A DNA stretch of 64,000 nucleotides, taken from Lottiidibacillus patelloidae. Its GTDB lineage: Bacteria > Bacillota > Bacilli > Bacillales > SA5d-4. A program made the translations under genes and the position numbers. Location of the stretch: contig NZ_NPIA01000001.1 in assembly GCF_002262935.1 (NCBI RefSeq), forward strand, positions 124,001 to 188,000, read 5' to 3'. Positions 34,857 to 43,673 of this stretch are shown piece after piece; within the stretch, counting starts at the first letter, position 1, and each line of letters begins with the position of its first letter. Below the pieces are notes generated by a model, which saw only the letters and a program-made list of their open reading frames with translations, did no database searches and had not been told where the DNA came from.

Positions 34857-36374
34857 ATGGCAACAGTTAAAGAAGAAAAAATCGAACAGTTACCAATGAA
34901 GCGCGACCATTACGATATGATTATTAACGGTGAAAGAGTAGCAAGTAGTTCAGGTGAAACATTTACGACAGTTAACCCTGCAACTGGTGAAGTTGTTGCA
35001 ACAATAGCTAAAGCAACGACTGAAGATGCAGAGCGTGCAGTCCAAGCAGCTCGCAATGCTTTTGATAACGGTAAGTGGAAACTATTCCCGGTTAATAAAC
35101 GTTCTCGTACTTTAAATAAAATTGCGGCGATTATGCGTTCTCGTTTCAATGAATTAGTAGAGTTAGAAGTTTTAGATACAGGTAAATCTGTTCATGCAGC
35201 GCAAGGACAAGTAATGCAAGCAATCGAAGACTTTGAATTTTATGCTGGAGCAATTGTTGGACATGGCGGAGATGTAAACAATATGCCTGGTCAATTTATG
35301 AACTACACGCAAAAAGAACCTGTAGGTGTATGTGCACAAATTACACCTTGGAACTATCCATTAATGATGGCGGCTTGGAAAGTAGCCCCGGCAATTGCTG
35401 TTGGATGTTCAATCGTTCTTAAGCCAGCAAGTGTAACACCTTTAACGACGATCGTATTAACAGAAATTTGTCACGAAGCAGGCGTACCAGCTGGTGTCGT
35501 TAACGTTGTTCCAGGTCCTGGTGGTGTAATTGGAGATTACTTAGTAGAAAACCCACTTGTAGATAAAGTAGCATTTACAGGATCAACGCCAACTGGTAAA
35601 GATATTATGGCAAAAGCATCAGAGACTTTAAAACGCGTAACACTTGAGTTAGGTGGAAAGTCTCCAAGTATCATTTTTGATGATGCTGATTTAGATGCAG
35701 CTGTTGATGGTTCATTATTTGGTATTTTCTATAATACAGGGCAATCTTGTGAGGCACGCTCACGTTTATATGTTCATGAAGACATTTATGATGCTTTCAT
35801 GGAAAAATTCGTTGAGAAAACGAAGAAATTAGTATTAGGAAATCCTTTCGATAAAGGAACACATGTTGGAGCAATTATTAGTCAAGCCCAACTTGATGTC
35901 ATTGATGGCTATGTAAAATCTGCAATTGAAGAAGGTGCTACTGTCGTAACTGGTGGTAAAGTTGCTCAAATCGAAGGACATGAAAATGGATATTGGTATG
36001 AGCCAACAATCATCACAAATGTTACTCCTGAGATGAAGGTTGTAAAAGAGGAAATCTTCGGGCCAGTTGTCGTAGTAACAACATTCTCTGATGAAAAAGC
36101 TGTGTTAAAAGAAGCAAATGATACAATTTATGGTTTAGGTTCAGCAGTTTGGACGAAGGATCACGGTCGTGCGACACGTGTTGCTAACGGATTACAAGCA
36201 GGTATTGTTATGATCAACACACCATTCTCAGCATTCCCTGGAATGCCATTCGGTGGTTACAAACAATCAGGATTCGGACGTGAACTATGTGTTGAAACGC
36301 TAGATTTATATACTGAAACAAAGTCAGTACTTTCTTACTTTGGTAGTCGTCCAATTAATCCATTTGGAATCTAA
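34857..36374 (+). CDS. NAD(P)-dependent aldehyde dehydrogenase (stand-alone PaaZ-type step)
   Basis: 505 residues, complete ALDH fold: TPWNYPLMMAAWKVAPA (NAD binding), ELGGKSP (general base Glu) and GQSCEARS (catalytic Cys). It resembles the betaine-aldehyde type of ~500 residues rather than the ~680-residue PaaZ fusion, and carries no MaoC/hydratase domain. The likely role is oxidation of the ring-opened semialdehyde (3-oxo-5,6-dehydrosuberyl-CoA semialdehyde); phenylacetaldehyde oxidation is an alternative. GAGGAG precedes ATG 34857. It ends at a terminator, closing the first paa transcript unit. Confidence 0.88.
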   Translation: MATVKEEKIEQLPMKRDHYDMIINGERVASSSGETFTTVNPATGEVVATIAKATTEDAERAVQAARNAFDNGKWKLFPVNKRSRTLNKIAAIMRSRFNELVELEVLDTGKSVHAAQGQVMQAIEDFEFYAGAIVGHGGDVNNMPGQFMNYTQKEPVGVCAQITPWNYPLMMAAWKVAPAIAVGCSIVLKPASVTPLTTIVLTEICHEAGVPAGVVNVVPGPGGVIGDYLVENPLVDKVAFTGSTPTGKDIMAKASETLKRVTLELGGKSPSIIFDDADLDAAVDGSLFGIFYNTGQSCEARSRLYVHEDIYDAFMEKFVEKTKKLVLGNPFDKGTHVGAIISQAQLDVIDGYVKSAIEEGATVVTGGKVAQIEGHENGYWYEPTIITNVTPEMKVVKEEIFGPVVVVTTFSDEKAVLKEANDTIYGLGSAVWTKDHGRATRVANGLQAGIVMINTPFSAFPGMPFGGYKQSGFGRELCVETLDLYTETKSVLSYFGSRPINPFGI

Positions 36375-36394
36375 GTGTACAAAGCAAACAAATA

Positions 36395-36434
36395 GCGAGC
36401 ATTTCTTCTCTTCGAAGGGTGCTCGCCTTCTTTT
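36395..36434 (+). terminator. Terminator after the aldehyde dehydrogenase gene
   Basis: Outer stem GCGAGCA/TGCTCGC with an inner CTTC/GAAG pairing, then CTTCTTTTG. The U-run is imperfect, so read-through into the next genes is possible. Confidence 0.7.
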
Positions 36435-36465
36435 GAAATAGTAGGTAATTAATGGAGGGCTTTAT

Positions 36466-37323
36466 ATGATTAATAATATCGTAGTTATCGGCTCCGGTGT
36501 CATGGGTAGAGGAATTGCCTATGTAAGTGCAGTCGGTGGATTTAACGTTCATTTAGTAGATATAAAAGAAGAGCAACTAAAAACAGCTGAAGCAGAGATA
36601 AATGCTATTTTTGATAAAGGGTTAAGCCGTGGAAAAATAAGTGAAAGTGATATGAAAGCTGCAAAAGAAAGGTTATCATACACAACAAACTTAGTTTCCG
36701 TTGTAGAAGAAGCAGATTTAGTAATTGAAGCGGTTCCAGAAAAAGTAGAAATTAAAAAAGCTGTGTTCGAACAAGTTGATGCACATGCAAAAGAAGGATG
36801 TCTTTTTGCAACAAACACATCGACAATGAGTCCAACAGAAATTGGTTCATTCACGAAAAGACCTGACCAAGTAATTGCAATGCATTTCTTTAATCCAGTT
36901 CATAAAATGCCTTTAGTAGAAATCGTTCGAGGTCTTGAGACGAGTGACGCTACTGCAGATGCAATTCGTCAAGTAGCTGAAAAAATGGGGAAAGAAACAG
37001 TCGTAGTTAACGAATTTCCTGGCTTCGTAACTAGCCGCATAAGTGCATTAGTTGGGAATGAAGCGTTTTACATGCTACAAGAAGGTGTTGGAACACCAGA
37101 AGAAATCGATAAAGCTATTAAACTAGGACTTAATTACCCAATGGGACCGTTTGAATTAGTAGATTTAGTTGGGCTTGATGCACGATTAAATAATTTGAAA
37201 TATTTACAAGAAAAACTAGGTGACAAATATCGCCCTGCTCCACTTTTAGAAAAATACGTGAAAGCCGGTCGATTAGGTAGAAAAACAGGTAAAGGTGTTT
37301 ACGATTACACAGACAAGAAATAA
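36466..37323 (+). CDS. paaH: 3-hydroxyacyl-CoA dehydrogenase (PaaH-like)
   Basis: 285 residues. NAD-binding loop [16 protein letters not shown], catalytic region [16 protein letters not shown] with the histidine, and a C-terminal HCDH domain ([12 protein letters not shown]). In the Paa pathway it oxidises 3-hydroxyadipyl-CoA to 3-oxoadipyl-CoA. GGAGGG lies about 7 bases before ATG. The size is that of the short Hbd type, not the long PaaH of E. coli. The assignment to the pathway comes from the neighbours. Confidence 0.9.
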   Translation: MINNIVVIGSGVMGRGIAYVSAVGGFNVHLVDIKEEQLKTAEAEINAIFDKGLSRGKISESDMKAAKERLSYTTNLVSVVEEADLVIEAVPEKVEIKKAVFEQVDAHAKEGCLFATNTSTMSPTEIGSFTKRPDQVIAMHFFNPVHKMPLVEIVRGLETSDATADAIRQVAEKMGKETVVVNEFPGFVTSRISALVGNEAFYMLQEGVGTPEEIDKAIKLGLNYPMGPFELVDLVGLDARLNNLKYLQEKLGDKYRPAPLLEKYVKAGRLGRKTGKGVYDYTDKK

Positions 37324-37337
37324 AGGAGTTTTTATAT

Positions 37338-38543
37338 ATGAGAGAAGTAGTTATAGTCGATGCAGTTCGTACACCGATTGGTCGCTATAAAGGTGGGCTA
37401 AAGACAGTCCGACCTGATGACTTAGGAGCTGTTGTCATTAAGGCATTAGTTGAGCGTAACCAAAATGTTCCGCCATCTGATATTGAAGAAGTTGTTTTCG
37501 GAAATGCAAACGGAGCAGGGGAAGACAATCGAAATGTAGCGAGAATGTCTGCACTACTTGCAGGGCTTCCTGTGGAAGTAGCGGGGACAACAATTAACCG
37601 TTTGTGTGGTTCAGGCTTAGATGCTGTTAATTATGCAGCTAGAGCAATTATGGCAAACGAAGGTGATATTTTCATCGCAGGTGGAACAGAAAGTATGACT
37701 CGTGCACCATACGTGATGGCAAAGCCTGAGGCTGATTTCCCTCGCGGAAATATGGAAATGTTCGATACGACGATTGGTTGGCGTTTTACGAATCAAAAAC
37801 TTCATGATATGTACGGCTCAGACACGATGCCGAAAACAGCTGAAAATGTTGCTGAGCGTTTTAATATCTCACGTGAAGAACAAGATGCGTTTGCTTTTGA
37901 AAGTCAAATGAGAGCAAAAAAAGCGATGGAAGCAGGTCGTTTTAAAGAGGAAATCGTCCCGGTCGTAACTTATGATCGTAAAGGGAATGAACACATTGTT
38001 GATACGGATGAGCACCCTCGTCCTACTTCAACTCTAGAGAAGTTGGCATCTTTAAAGCCAATTTTCCCAGGTGGTACAATTACTGCTGGTAATGCATCTG
38101 GTGTAAATGATGGTGCGTCTGCATTATTAATGATGAGTGCTGAGAAAGCAAAGGAGCTTGGATTAAAGCCCCTTGCAAAATATAAAGCATCTGCTACAGC
38201 AGGACTTGAACCGGAAATTATGGGGATTGGTCCAATCTTTGCCTCTCAAAAAGCAATGAAACGTGCTGGTTTATCAAAAGATGACTTAGGTCTAGTAGAG
38301 TTAAATGAAGCCTTTGCATCGCAATCATTAGAGTGTATTAAACAGCTTGAACTTGATAAAGAGAAAGTAAATGTAAACGGTGGAGCAATTGCCTTTGGAC
38401 ATCCACTTGGAGCAAGTGGAGCAAGAATTTTAACTACTTTGATCCATGAAATGCAAAAGCGAGACGTGAAATATGGCTTAGCAACGATGTGTATCGGAGT
38501 TGGGCAAGGGATTGCTACGATTGTTGAGAAAATAGATCAGTAA
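37338..38543 (+). CDS. paaJ: Thiolase, 3-oxoadipyl-CoA thiolase (PaaJ-like)
   Basis: 401 residues. Catalytic Cys in NRLCGSGLDAV (near residue 90), GGTESMTRAPYVM and the C-terminal GHPLGASGARI plus CIGVGQG. The length and DYE-type motifs fit PaaJ/PcaF thiolases, which cleave 3-oxoadipyl-CoA to succinyl-CoA and acetyl-CoA; PaaJ also acts on the dehydrosuberyl intermediate. AAAGGAG with 10 bases before ATG. It follows paaH after 14 bases. Chain-length specificity cannot be read from sequence. Confidence 0.92.
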   Translation: MREVVIVDAVRTPIGRYKGGLKTVRPDDLGAVVIKALVERNQNVPPSDIEEVVFGNANGAGEDNRNVARMSALLAGLPVEVAGTTINRLCGSGLDAVNYAARAIMANEGDIFIAGGTESMTRAPYVMAKPEADFPRGNMEMFDTTIGWRFTNQKLHDMYGSDTMPKTAENVAERFNISREEQDAFAFESQMRAKKAMEAGRFKEEIVPVVTYDRKGNEHIVDTDEHPRPTSTLEKLASLKPIFPGGTITAGNASGVNDGASALLMMSAEKAKELGLKPLAKYKASATAGLEPEIMGIGPIFASQKAMKRAGLSKDDLGLVELNEAFASQSLECIKQLELDKEKVNVNGGAIAFGHPLGASGARILTTLIHEMQKRDVKYGLATMCIGVGQGIATIVEKIDQ

Positions 38544-38550
38544 AGTCAAG

Positions 38551-38573
38551 AAGTCATCTGAGGATGACTTTTT
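38551..38573 (+). terminator. Weak terminator or attenuator between thiolase and third crotonase
   Basis: 8-bp stem AAGTCATC/GATGACTT, loop TGAG, then TTTT and GCC. Weak stem, so it may only reduce expression of the downstream genes. Confidence 0.6.
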
Positions 38574-38600
38574 GCCTATACTTACAATTGGGAGATGAAG

Positions 38601-39380
38601 ATGTTGAAAAATCTATTATTTGAAGTGAAAAACCATATCGGATATGTCACATTAAACCGTGAAGCAGCTTTTAACTGCTTCAACTATGAAACGTTAAAAG
38701 AACTTGGTGAATTAGTTGAAGAGATTAGTACAAATAAAGAGGTGCGTGTCGTTATTTTTACAGGTGCTGGTGAAAAGGCGTTTAGTGCTGGTGCAGATTT
38801 AAAAGAACGGCGTACATTAACAGACGCTCAAGTAAAACGTAACGTTAATAAAATTAGTGAGGTTTTCCATGCTGTTGCAAGTCTTCCACAACCAACTATT
38901 GCAGCGATTAATGGCGTCGCATTTGGTGGTGGGTTTGAACTGATGATTGCTTGTGATTTCCGTATCGCAATCAATGAAGCGAAAATGGGATTAACAGAAG
39001 TAAGTTGGGGCATCATCCCTGGAGCAGGTGGAACGCAACGTTTACCACGATTAATTGGAGAAGCAAAGGCAAAGGAATTGATTTTAACTGCACAACGTTT
39101 TGATGCTAATGAAGCATATGGTTTTGGACTATTAACAAAAGTAGTTGAACGTGAGCAACTAATGGCAACTGCGATTGAATTGGCAGAAAAAATGATGGCA
39201 AACGCCCCTATAGCATTGCAACAAGCTAAATATGCGATTAACTATGGTATGAGCGTCGATGTGCAAACTGGTCTTGCAATTGAAAGCAAAGCGTATGAAG
39301 TGACAATCCCAACGAAAGACCGAATGGAAGCGCTTGTTGCATTTGCGGAAAAGAGAAAACCTAACTTTAAAGGTGAATAA
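38601..39380 (+). CDS. Third crotonase-family enzyme of the paa cluster
   Basis: 259 residues, crotonase fold with SAGADLKER and VSWGIIPGAGGTQRLPRL; the hydratase glutamate positions look conserved. It could be a second enoyl-CoA hydratase, or could supply the oxepin-CoA ring-opening activity missing from the cluster because no PaaZ hydratase domain is present. GGGAG lies 6 bases before ATG 38601; ATG 38595 is too close. It precedes paaX by 38 bases. Function uncertain. Confidence 0.85.
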   Translation: MLKNLLFEVKNHIGYVTLNREAAFNCFNYETLKELGELVEEISTNKEVRVVIFTGAGEKAFSAGADLKERRTLTDAQVKRNVNKISEVFHAVASLPQPTIAAINGVAFGGGFELMIACDFRIAINEAKMGLTEVSWGIIPGAGGTQRLPRLIGEAKAKELILTAQRFDANEAYGFGLLTKVVEREQLMATAIELAEKMMANAPIALQQAKYAINYGMSVDVQTGLAIESKAYEVTIPTKDRMEALVAFAEKRKPNFKGE

Positions 39381-39418
39381 TAAATTATAGTCCTCTTTGA
39401 CAGACAAGGGTGAATTCG

Positions 39419-40312
39419 ATGGACAAAAATTTCAATACAAGATCAATGATATTTACACTATATGGCGATTATATTCGTCATTACGGAAATGAGATTTGGA
39501 TAGGGAGCTTAATTCGATTATTAAAGGAATTTGGCCATAATGAGCAATCTGTTCGTGCAGCTGTTTCAAGAATGGGGAAACAAGGATGGCTTCAAGCGCG
39601 GAAGAAAGGGAATAAAAGTTATTATTCTCTAACAGATCGAGGCAAAGTTCGAATGGAAGAGGCAGCAAACAGAATATTTAAGTTCCAACCAGAAAAGTGG
39701 GATGGAAATTGGCGTCTATTCATGTATACAATCCCTGAAGAAATACGTAGTATTCGTGACGAATTAAGGAAAGAGCTTGTTTGGAGTGGATTTGGTACGA
39801 TGACAAATAGTTGTTGGGTATCGCCAAATAATTTAGATAAGCAAGTGTTCGATTTAATTGAGAAGTATGATATTAAACCATACGTAAACTTCTTTAAGGC
39901 GAATTACGAAGGTCCATTTGAAAGTCAGCAATTAGTTAAACAATGTTGGGACTTAACTGAAATAAATGACAAATATGAAGATTTCATTGCAACGTACAGC
40001 CAAAAATATGTGATTGATAAACATAAAATTGGAAAAGGTGAAATGTCTGATGCGGATTGTTTTGTTGAAAGAACAAAACTAGTCCATGAATATCGTAAAT
40101 TTTTGTTTATTGACCCAGGGTTGCCTGAAGAGTTGTTACCAGAAAAGTGGTTAGGTGGTCATGCAGCAGGTTTGTTTAGTGACTATTATAAGGAACTCGC
40201 AGAACCAGCAAGTCGATTTTTTGAAGAAGTTTTTCAAGAAGGAAACGAACTTAAAAATAAAGCAAGAGAGTATGATGTTTTAGATCACCCATTGTTAATA
40301 AAAGAGGATTAA
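39419..40312 (+). CDS. paaX: PaaX-type transcriptional repressor
   Basis: 297 residues. An N-terminal winged helix (SMIFTLYGDYIRHYGNEIWI, QSVRAAVSRMGKQGWLQ) is followed by the PaaX central and C-terminal domains (WDGNWRLFMYTIPEE, LPEELLPEKWLGGHAA). PaaX represses paa genes and is released by phenylacetyl-CoA, so it would sense the common intermediate of this pathway. AAGGGTG precedes ATG 39419 by 6 bases. The operator in this organism was not identified. It is the last gene in this direction before the convergent PaaY-like gene. Confidence 0.93.
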   Translation: MDKNFNTRSMIFTLYGDYIRHYGNEIWIGSLIRLLKEFGHNEQSVRAAVSRMGKQGWLQARKKGNKSYYSLTDRGKVRMEEAANRIFKFQPEKWDGNWRLFMYTIPEEIRSIRDELRKELVWSGFGTMTNSCWVSPNNLDKQVFDLIEKYDIKPYVNFFKANYEGPFESQQLVKQCWDLTEINDKYEDFIATYSQKYVIDKHKIGKGEMSDADCFVERTKLVHEYRKFLFIDPGLPEELLPEKWLGGHAAGLFSDYYKELAEPASRFFEEVFQEGNELKNKAREYDVLDHPLLIKED

Positions 40313-40360
40313 TCGTATGCTTTTCATCTAATTAAAGAGGCATGGAATAATCAAGGAGCC

Positions 40361-40392
40361 GGACACCTCTCTATGAGGTGCCAGGCACTTAT
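40361..40392. terminator. Hairpin between convergent paaX and PaaY-like genes
   Basis: Stem CACCTC/GAGGTG with a TCTAT loop, extendable by mismatched GG/CC pairs. There is little U-run on either strand. It has the look of the GTGCCAGGCAC-type intergenic hairpins frequent in Bacillus; its termination role is uncertain. Confidence 0.5.
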
Positions 40393-40901
40393 TTTATCGA
40401 TTGTTTAAATTGTTTACCTTTTTCAACGTATGTATCAATTGTTAATCGAATTAATTCTCTATCTTTTTCAGTTAATTCACGAACAACATTTCCTGGAGAG
40501 CCTAATACGAGCGTATTCGGTGGAATTTTTTTGCCTGAAGGTATTAAAGTGTTTGCACCAATTAATGCCCCTTCTCCTATTTCAGCACCATCTAATATTG
40601 TCGAACCCATTCCGATTAATGCACCTTTTCGTATAGTGCAGCCATGAAGGATAACATTATGTCCAATCGAAACTTCGTCTTCTAGGACTAGTGGAAATTG
40701 TTCATATAAATGGCAAGTTGTATTATCTTGGATGTTACAACGCTTACCGATTTTAATGGGAGCTTCATCACCACGGATTACGGCATTAAACCAAATAGTT
40801 GAATCTTCACCGACGGAAACATCCCCTATAATATGGGCACCAGGTGCAACAAAAACACTTTTATCAACTTGTGGAAACTTATCTAAAAATGGATACAACA
40901 C
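40389..40901 (-). CDS. Gamma-carbonic-anhydrase-like hexapeptide protein (PaaY-like)
   Basis: 170 residues of left-handed beta-helix repeats (GAHIIGDVSVGEDSTIWFNAVIRG, GHNVILHGCTIRKG). The metal-site histidines of gamma-class carbonic anhydrases are at CHLYEQ and GHNVILHG. Two family members are relevant: YtoA of Bacillus, of unknown role, and PaaY, a thioesterase that clears dead-end CoA esters in Paa clusters. Its place beside paaX favours the PaaY role by inference. AGGAGGT lies 7 bases before GTG 40901. Confidence 0.82.
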   Translation of the reverse strand: MLYPFLDKFPQVDKSVFVAPGAHIIGDVSVGEDSTIWFNAVIRGDEAPIKIGKRCNIQDNTTCHLYEQFPLVLEDEVSIGHNVILHGCTIRKGALIGMGSTILDGAEIGEGALIGANTLIPSGKKIPPNTLVLGSPGNVVRELTEKDRELIRLTIDTYVEKGKQFKQSIK

Positions 40902-40968
40902 AATTATTACCTCCTAAAATTAGTAGATATAATTAGTATAACATTAGAGTTTGAAGTGAGGGAATGAC

Positions 40969-41919
40969 ATGAATAAGCTAATAGAAACGTTAAAGATAAA
41001 ATACCCAATTATTCAAGGTGGGATGGGCAACATCAGCAACGCTCCATTAACTGCAGCTGTATCAGAAGCTGGTGGTCTAGGAACAATTGGCGCAGGAACA
41101 ATGACACCAAAGGAAGTAGAAGAAATTGTATTAGAAACAAAAAAAAGAACGTCGAATCCATTTGCATTAAATATCCCTATTAATGTCACTCCTCATGTGA
41201 AGGAATTAGTAGAAATTGCAATAAAGCATGAGGTAAAAGTAGTTTCATTGTCAGCAGGAAATCCATCGCCAATAATTCCATCATTACATGACCATGGAAT
41301 TAAGGTAATTGTTGTCGTTGGTGCTGTTAAACAAGCAAAAAAAGCAGAACAAGCTGGTGCTGATGTAATTGTTGCAGAAGGATATGAAGCGGCAGGGATC
41401 AATTCAACTTTCGAAACGACAACATTAACATTAATCCCACAAATTGTAGATGCTGTAGATGTCCCAGTAGTTGCCGCAGGTGGAATTGGTGATGGAAGAG
41501 GCTTAGCTGCAGTGTTGGCATTAGGTGCCCAAGGTGTACAAATGGGTACAAGATTTATAGCGACACAAGAAGCTCCGTTTCACAAACAATATAAAAATAG
41601 AGTTGTAGATGCGCATGATTCATCGACTATTATCGTTGGGCGAAAATATGGAAGAATTAGAAGGGTAATGAATACTGATTATGCCCAAAAACTATTAGAA
41701 TGTGAACAAAAAGGTGTTACTTTAGAAGAATTTGCAAATATGACAAGTGAAGAGCAACATAAAATCGGTGCATTGTTAGGCGATGAACAACGTGGTTTTA
41801 TGAATAGTGGACAAATTTCTGGGATGATATCTTCTGTTCCTTCGGTAGCACAGTTACTGCAAACGATGATGGATGACGCAAGAACAGTATTGAGTAATCT
41901 TAATAATTCCTTATCATAG
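40969..41919 (+). CDS. Nitronate monooxygenase/FabK-like flavoprotein
   Basis: 316 residues, FMN-binding TIM barrel of the NMO/enoyl-ACP reductase II family: IIQGGMGNISNAPLTAAVSEAGGLG, then AAGGIGDGRGLAAVLALGAQGVQMG forming the phosphate site. Members oxidise alkyl nitronates, reduce enoyl-ACPs or act on other enoyl compounds. Here it lies between the paa and phenylalanine genes, so a role on an unsaturated aromatic or CoA intermediate is possible but not shown. GAGGGAATGAC precedes ATG. It is divergent from the PaaY-like gene. Confidence 0.85.
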   Translation: MNKLIETLKIKYPIIQGGMGNISNAPLTAAVSEAGGLGTIGAGTMTPKEVEEIVLETKKRTSNPFALNIPINVTPHVKELVEIAIKHEVKVVSLSAGNPSPIIPSLHDHGIKVIVVVGAVKQAKKAEQAGADVIVAEGYEAAGINSTFETTTLTLIPQIVDAVDVPVVAAGGIGDGRGLAAVLALGAQGVQMGTRFIATQEAPFHKQYKNRVVDAHDSSTIIVGRKYGRIRRVMNTDYAQKLLECEQKGVTLEEFANMTSEEQHKIGALLGDEQRGFMNSGQISGMISSVPSVAQLLQTMMDDARTVLSNLNNSLS

Positions 41920-41931
41920 GTTTAGCCTTTA

Positions 41932-41961
41932 TTGACGCTCTATTTTCTACAATGATATGAT
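41932..41961 (+). promoter_or_regulatory. Sigma-A promoter for the phenylalanine operon
   Basis: -35 TTGACG (41932-41937), 18-base spacer, -10 TATGAT (41956-41961). The start would be near 41968, about 70 bases before the thioesterase gene. Downstream lies a tandem repeat AGACTATCTT (41996 and 42009, 13 bases apart) that could be a regulator site. Confidence 0.6.
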
Positions 41962-42036
41962 GAGAATATGATTTTTACAATAATATGAGATTAATAGACT
42001 ATCTTTTAAGACTATCTTAAATATGGGGGGATTTGT

Positions 42037-42429
42037 TTGAAAGAAGGGATGAAAATCGGCCAAACTGCAACGGTAACTGCTACCGTTACACCTGATATGT
42101 TTGCTCAGTTTGAAGGGAAAGTTGTCCATCCAGCGTATTCAACCGTATCTATGGTGTATCATATGGAATGGGCAGCAAGACAAATCATATTGCCCTACCT
42201 AGAAGACCATGAGGAAGGAATTGGTGGAGCAGTTTATGTTAAGCATATTGCCCCGTCACCGGAAGGGTCTAACATAACAGTATTAGCTACTTTAACAGAA
42301 CTAAAAGATAATATTGTCATTACAAAAGTGGAAGCACATAATGAAAAAGAAATCATCGGTAAAGGGGAAGTAAAGCAAGTCATTTTACCGAAAGAAGTAA
42401 TAGCTAAAAAACTTACAATGAATAAGTAA
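42037..42429 (+). CDS. FlK-like hotdog acyl-CoA thioesterase
   Basis: 130 residues, hotdog fold. The order YSTVSMVYHMEWA, LPYLED, GIGGAVYVKHIAPSPEG and IGKGE follows fluoroacetyl-CoA thioesterase FlK, with the Thr, Glu (MEWA) and His (KHIA) catalytic positions conserved. TTG start, GGGGGG 6 bases upstream. It lies immediately upstream of phenylalanine dehydrogenase and after a promoter at 41932. A role as a relief valve hydrolysing phenylacetyl-CoA or a related CoA ester is likely from context. Fluoroacetate detoxification is not implied. Confidence 0.83.
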   Translation: MKEGMKIGQTATVTATVTPDMFAQFEGKVVHPAYSTVSMVYHMEWAARQIILPYLEDHEEGIGGAVYVKHIAPSPEGSNITVLATLTELKDNIVITKVEAHNEKEIIGKGEVKQVILPKEVIAKKLTMNK

Positions 42430-42504
42430 AACTATATTTTTTTGGCCTCTCTTGAAAGCGGTTTCTAATATAACATACTTAATTTTAATACAGGAGTGAA
42501 AACG

Positions 42505-43611
42505 ATGTTACAATTCGAAAAGATTAAAGGGCATGAGCAAGTATTATTTTGTAATGATGAAGCAACTGGGTTAAAAGCCATTATAGCAATACATAACACA
42601 ACTTTAGGACCTGCTTTAGGTGGTTGCCGTATGCGTCCTTACTCGACTGTAGATGAAGCTTTAGAGGATGTTCTCCGTCTGTCAAAAGGAATGACATATA
42701 AATGCGCTGCTGCTGATGTTGACTTTGGTGGTGGGAAATCCGTAATTATAGGAGACCCTTCAAAAGATCGCTCTCCAGAACTATTCCGTGCATTTGGTCA
42801 ATTTGTAGAATCACTAAATGGTAGATTTTATACTGGAACAGATATGGGCACAACACCTGAAGATTTTGTTCATGCGTTAAAAGAAACAAATTGTATTGTT
42901 GGTGTACCTGAAGCATATGGGGGAAGTGGAGATTCTTCAGTACCTACAGCATTAGGTGTTCTATATGCAATCCAAGCAACAAACAAAGTAGTTTGGGGTA
43001 GTGACTCTTTAGCATCCAAGTCATATGCCATTCAAGGCCTTGGAAAAGTTGGATTTAAAGTTGCAGAGCGTCTTTTAGAAGAAGGCAATCATATTTATGT
43101 TACGGATATTAATGAAAAAGCATTAGATGCAATTTCATCACGTGCAAGTGATTTAGGTGGAAAAGTGACAGTTGTAAACGGTGATGAAATATATGGTGTA
43201 AATGCCGATGTATTCGTTCCTTGTGCATTAGGTGGAATTGTAAATGATAAATCAATTGCTGATTTTAAATTCAAAGCAGTAGTAGGATCAGCTAACAACC
43301 AATTGCTTGAAGAACGTCACGGAGAACTTTTACAGCAAAAAGGTATTTTATATGCTCCTGATTACATTGCAAATGGCGGAGGTCTCATCCAAGTTGCTGA
43401 TGAGTTATACGGACCTAATAAAGAGCGAGTACTAACAAAAACAAAAGCAATCTATGATTCTTTATTAAGTGTATATGAGCAATCTGAAAATGACGGTATA
43501 CCAACAGTAGAAGCAGCAAACCGTTTTTGTGAAAATAGAATTGAAATGCGAAAGCGCCGCAATAGCTTTTTCTCTCATAAGCAACGTCCAAAATGGGATG
43601 TTAGAAACTAA
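42505..43611 (+). CDS. L-phenylalanine dehydrogenase
   Basis: 368 residues of the Leu/Phe/Val dehydrogenase family. Substrate-binding Lys66 ([12 protein letters not shown]) and catalytic Lys78 (FGGGKSV) are at the positions known for phenylalanine dehydrogenases, and [12 protein letters not shown] binds [31 protein letters not shown] and the end [13 protein letters not shown] match Lysinibacillus-type phenylalanine dehydrogenase far better than leucine dehydrogenase. It deaminates L-phenylalanine to phenylpyruvate, with NADH produced. AGGAG lies 8 bases before ATG 42505. It is followed by a 2-oxoacid dehydrogenase operon. The substrate call is strong but based on remembered sequences. Confidence 0.88.
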   Translation: MLQFEKIKGHEQVLFCNDEATGLKAIIAIHNTTLGPALGGCRMRPYSTVDEALEDVLRLSKGMTYKCAAADVDFGGGKSVIIGDPSKDRSPELFRAFGQFVESLNGRFYTGTDMGTTPEDFVHALKETNCIVGVPEAYGGSGDSSVPTALGVLYAIQATNKVVWGSDSLASKSYAIQGLGKVGFKVAERLLEEGNHIYVTDINEKALDAISSRASDLGGKVTVVNGDEIYGVNADVFVPCALGGIVNDKSIADFKFKAVVGSANNQLLEERHGELLQQKGILYAPDYIANGGGLIQVADELYGPNKERVLTKTKAIYDSLLSVYEQSENDGIPTVEAANRFCENRIEMRKRRNSFFSHKQRPKWDVRN

Positions 43612-43673
43612 GGCAAGTTTATTATTTTAATGAATATATGTAATAAGGGTAAAAATTGGTGAGGGGTGAAGAG

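Noticed and set aside
42505-43611. Leucine dehydrogenase as the product
   Set aside because: The [20 protein letters not shown] and C-terminal RNSFFS...RPKW stretches match phenylalanine dehydrogenases; leucine dehydrogenases differ at both, as remembered.
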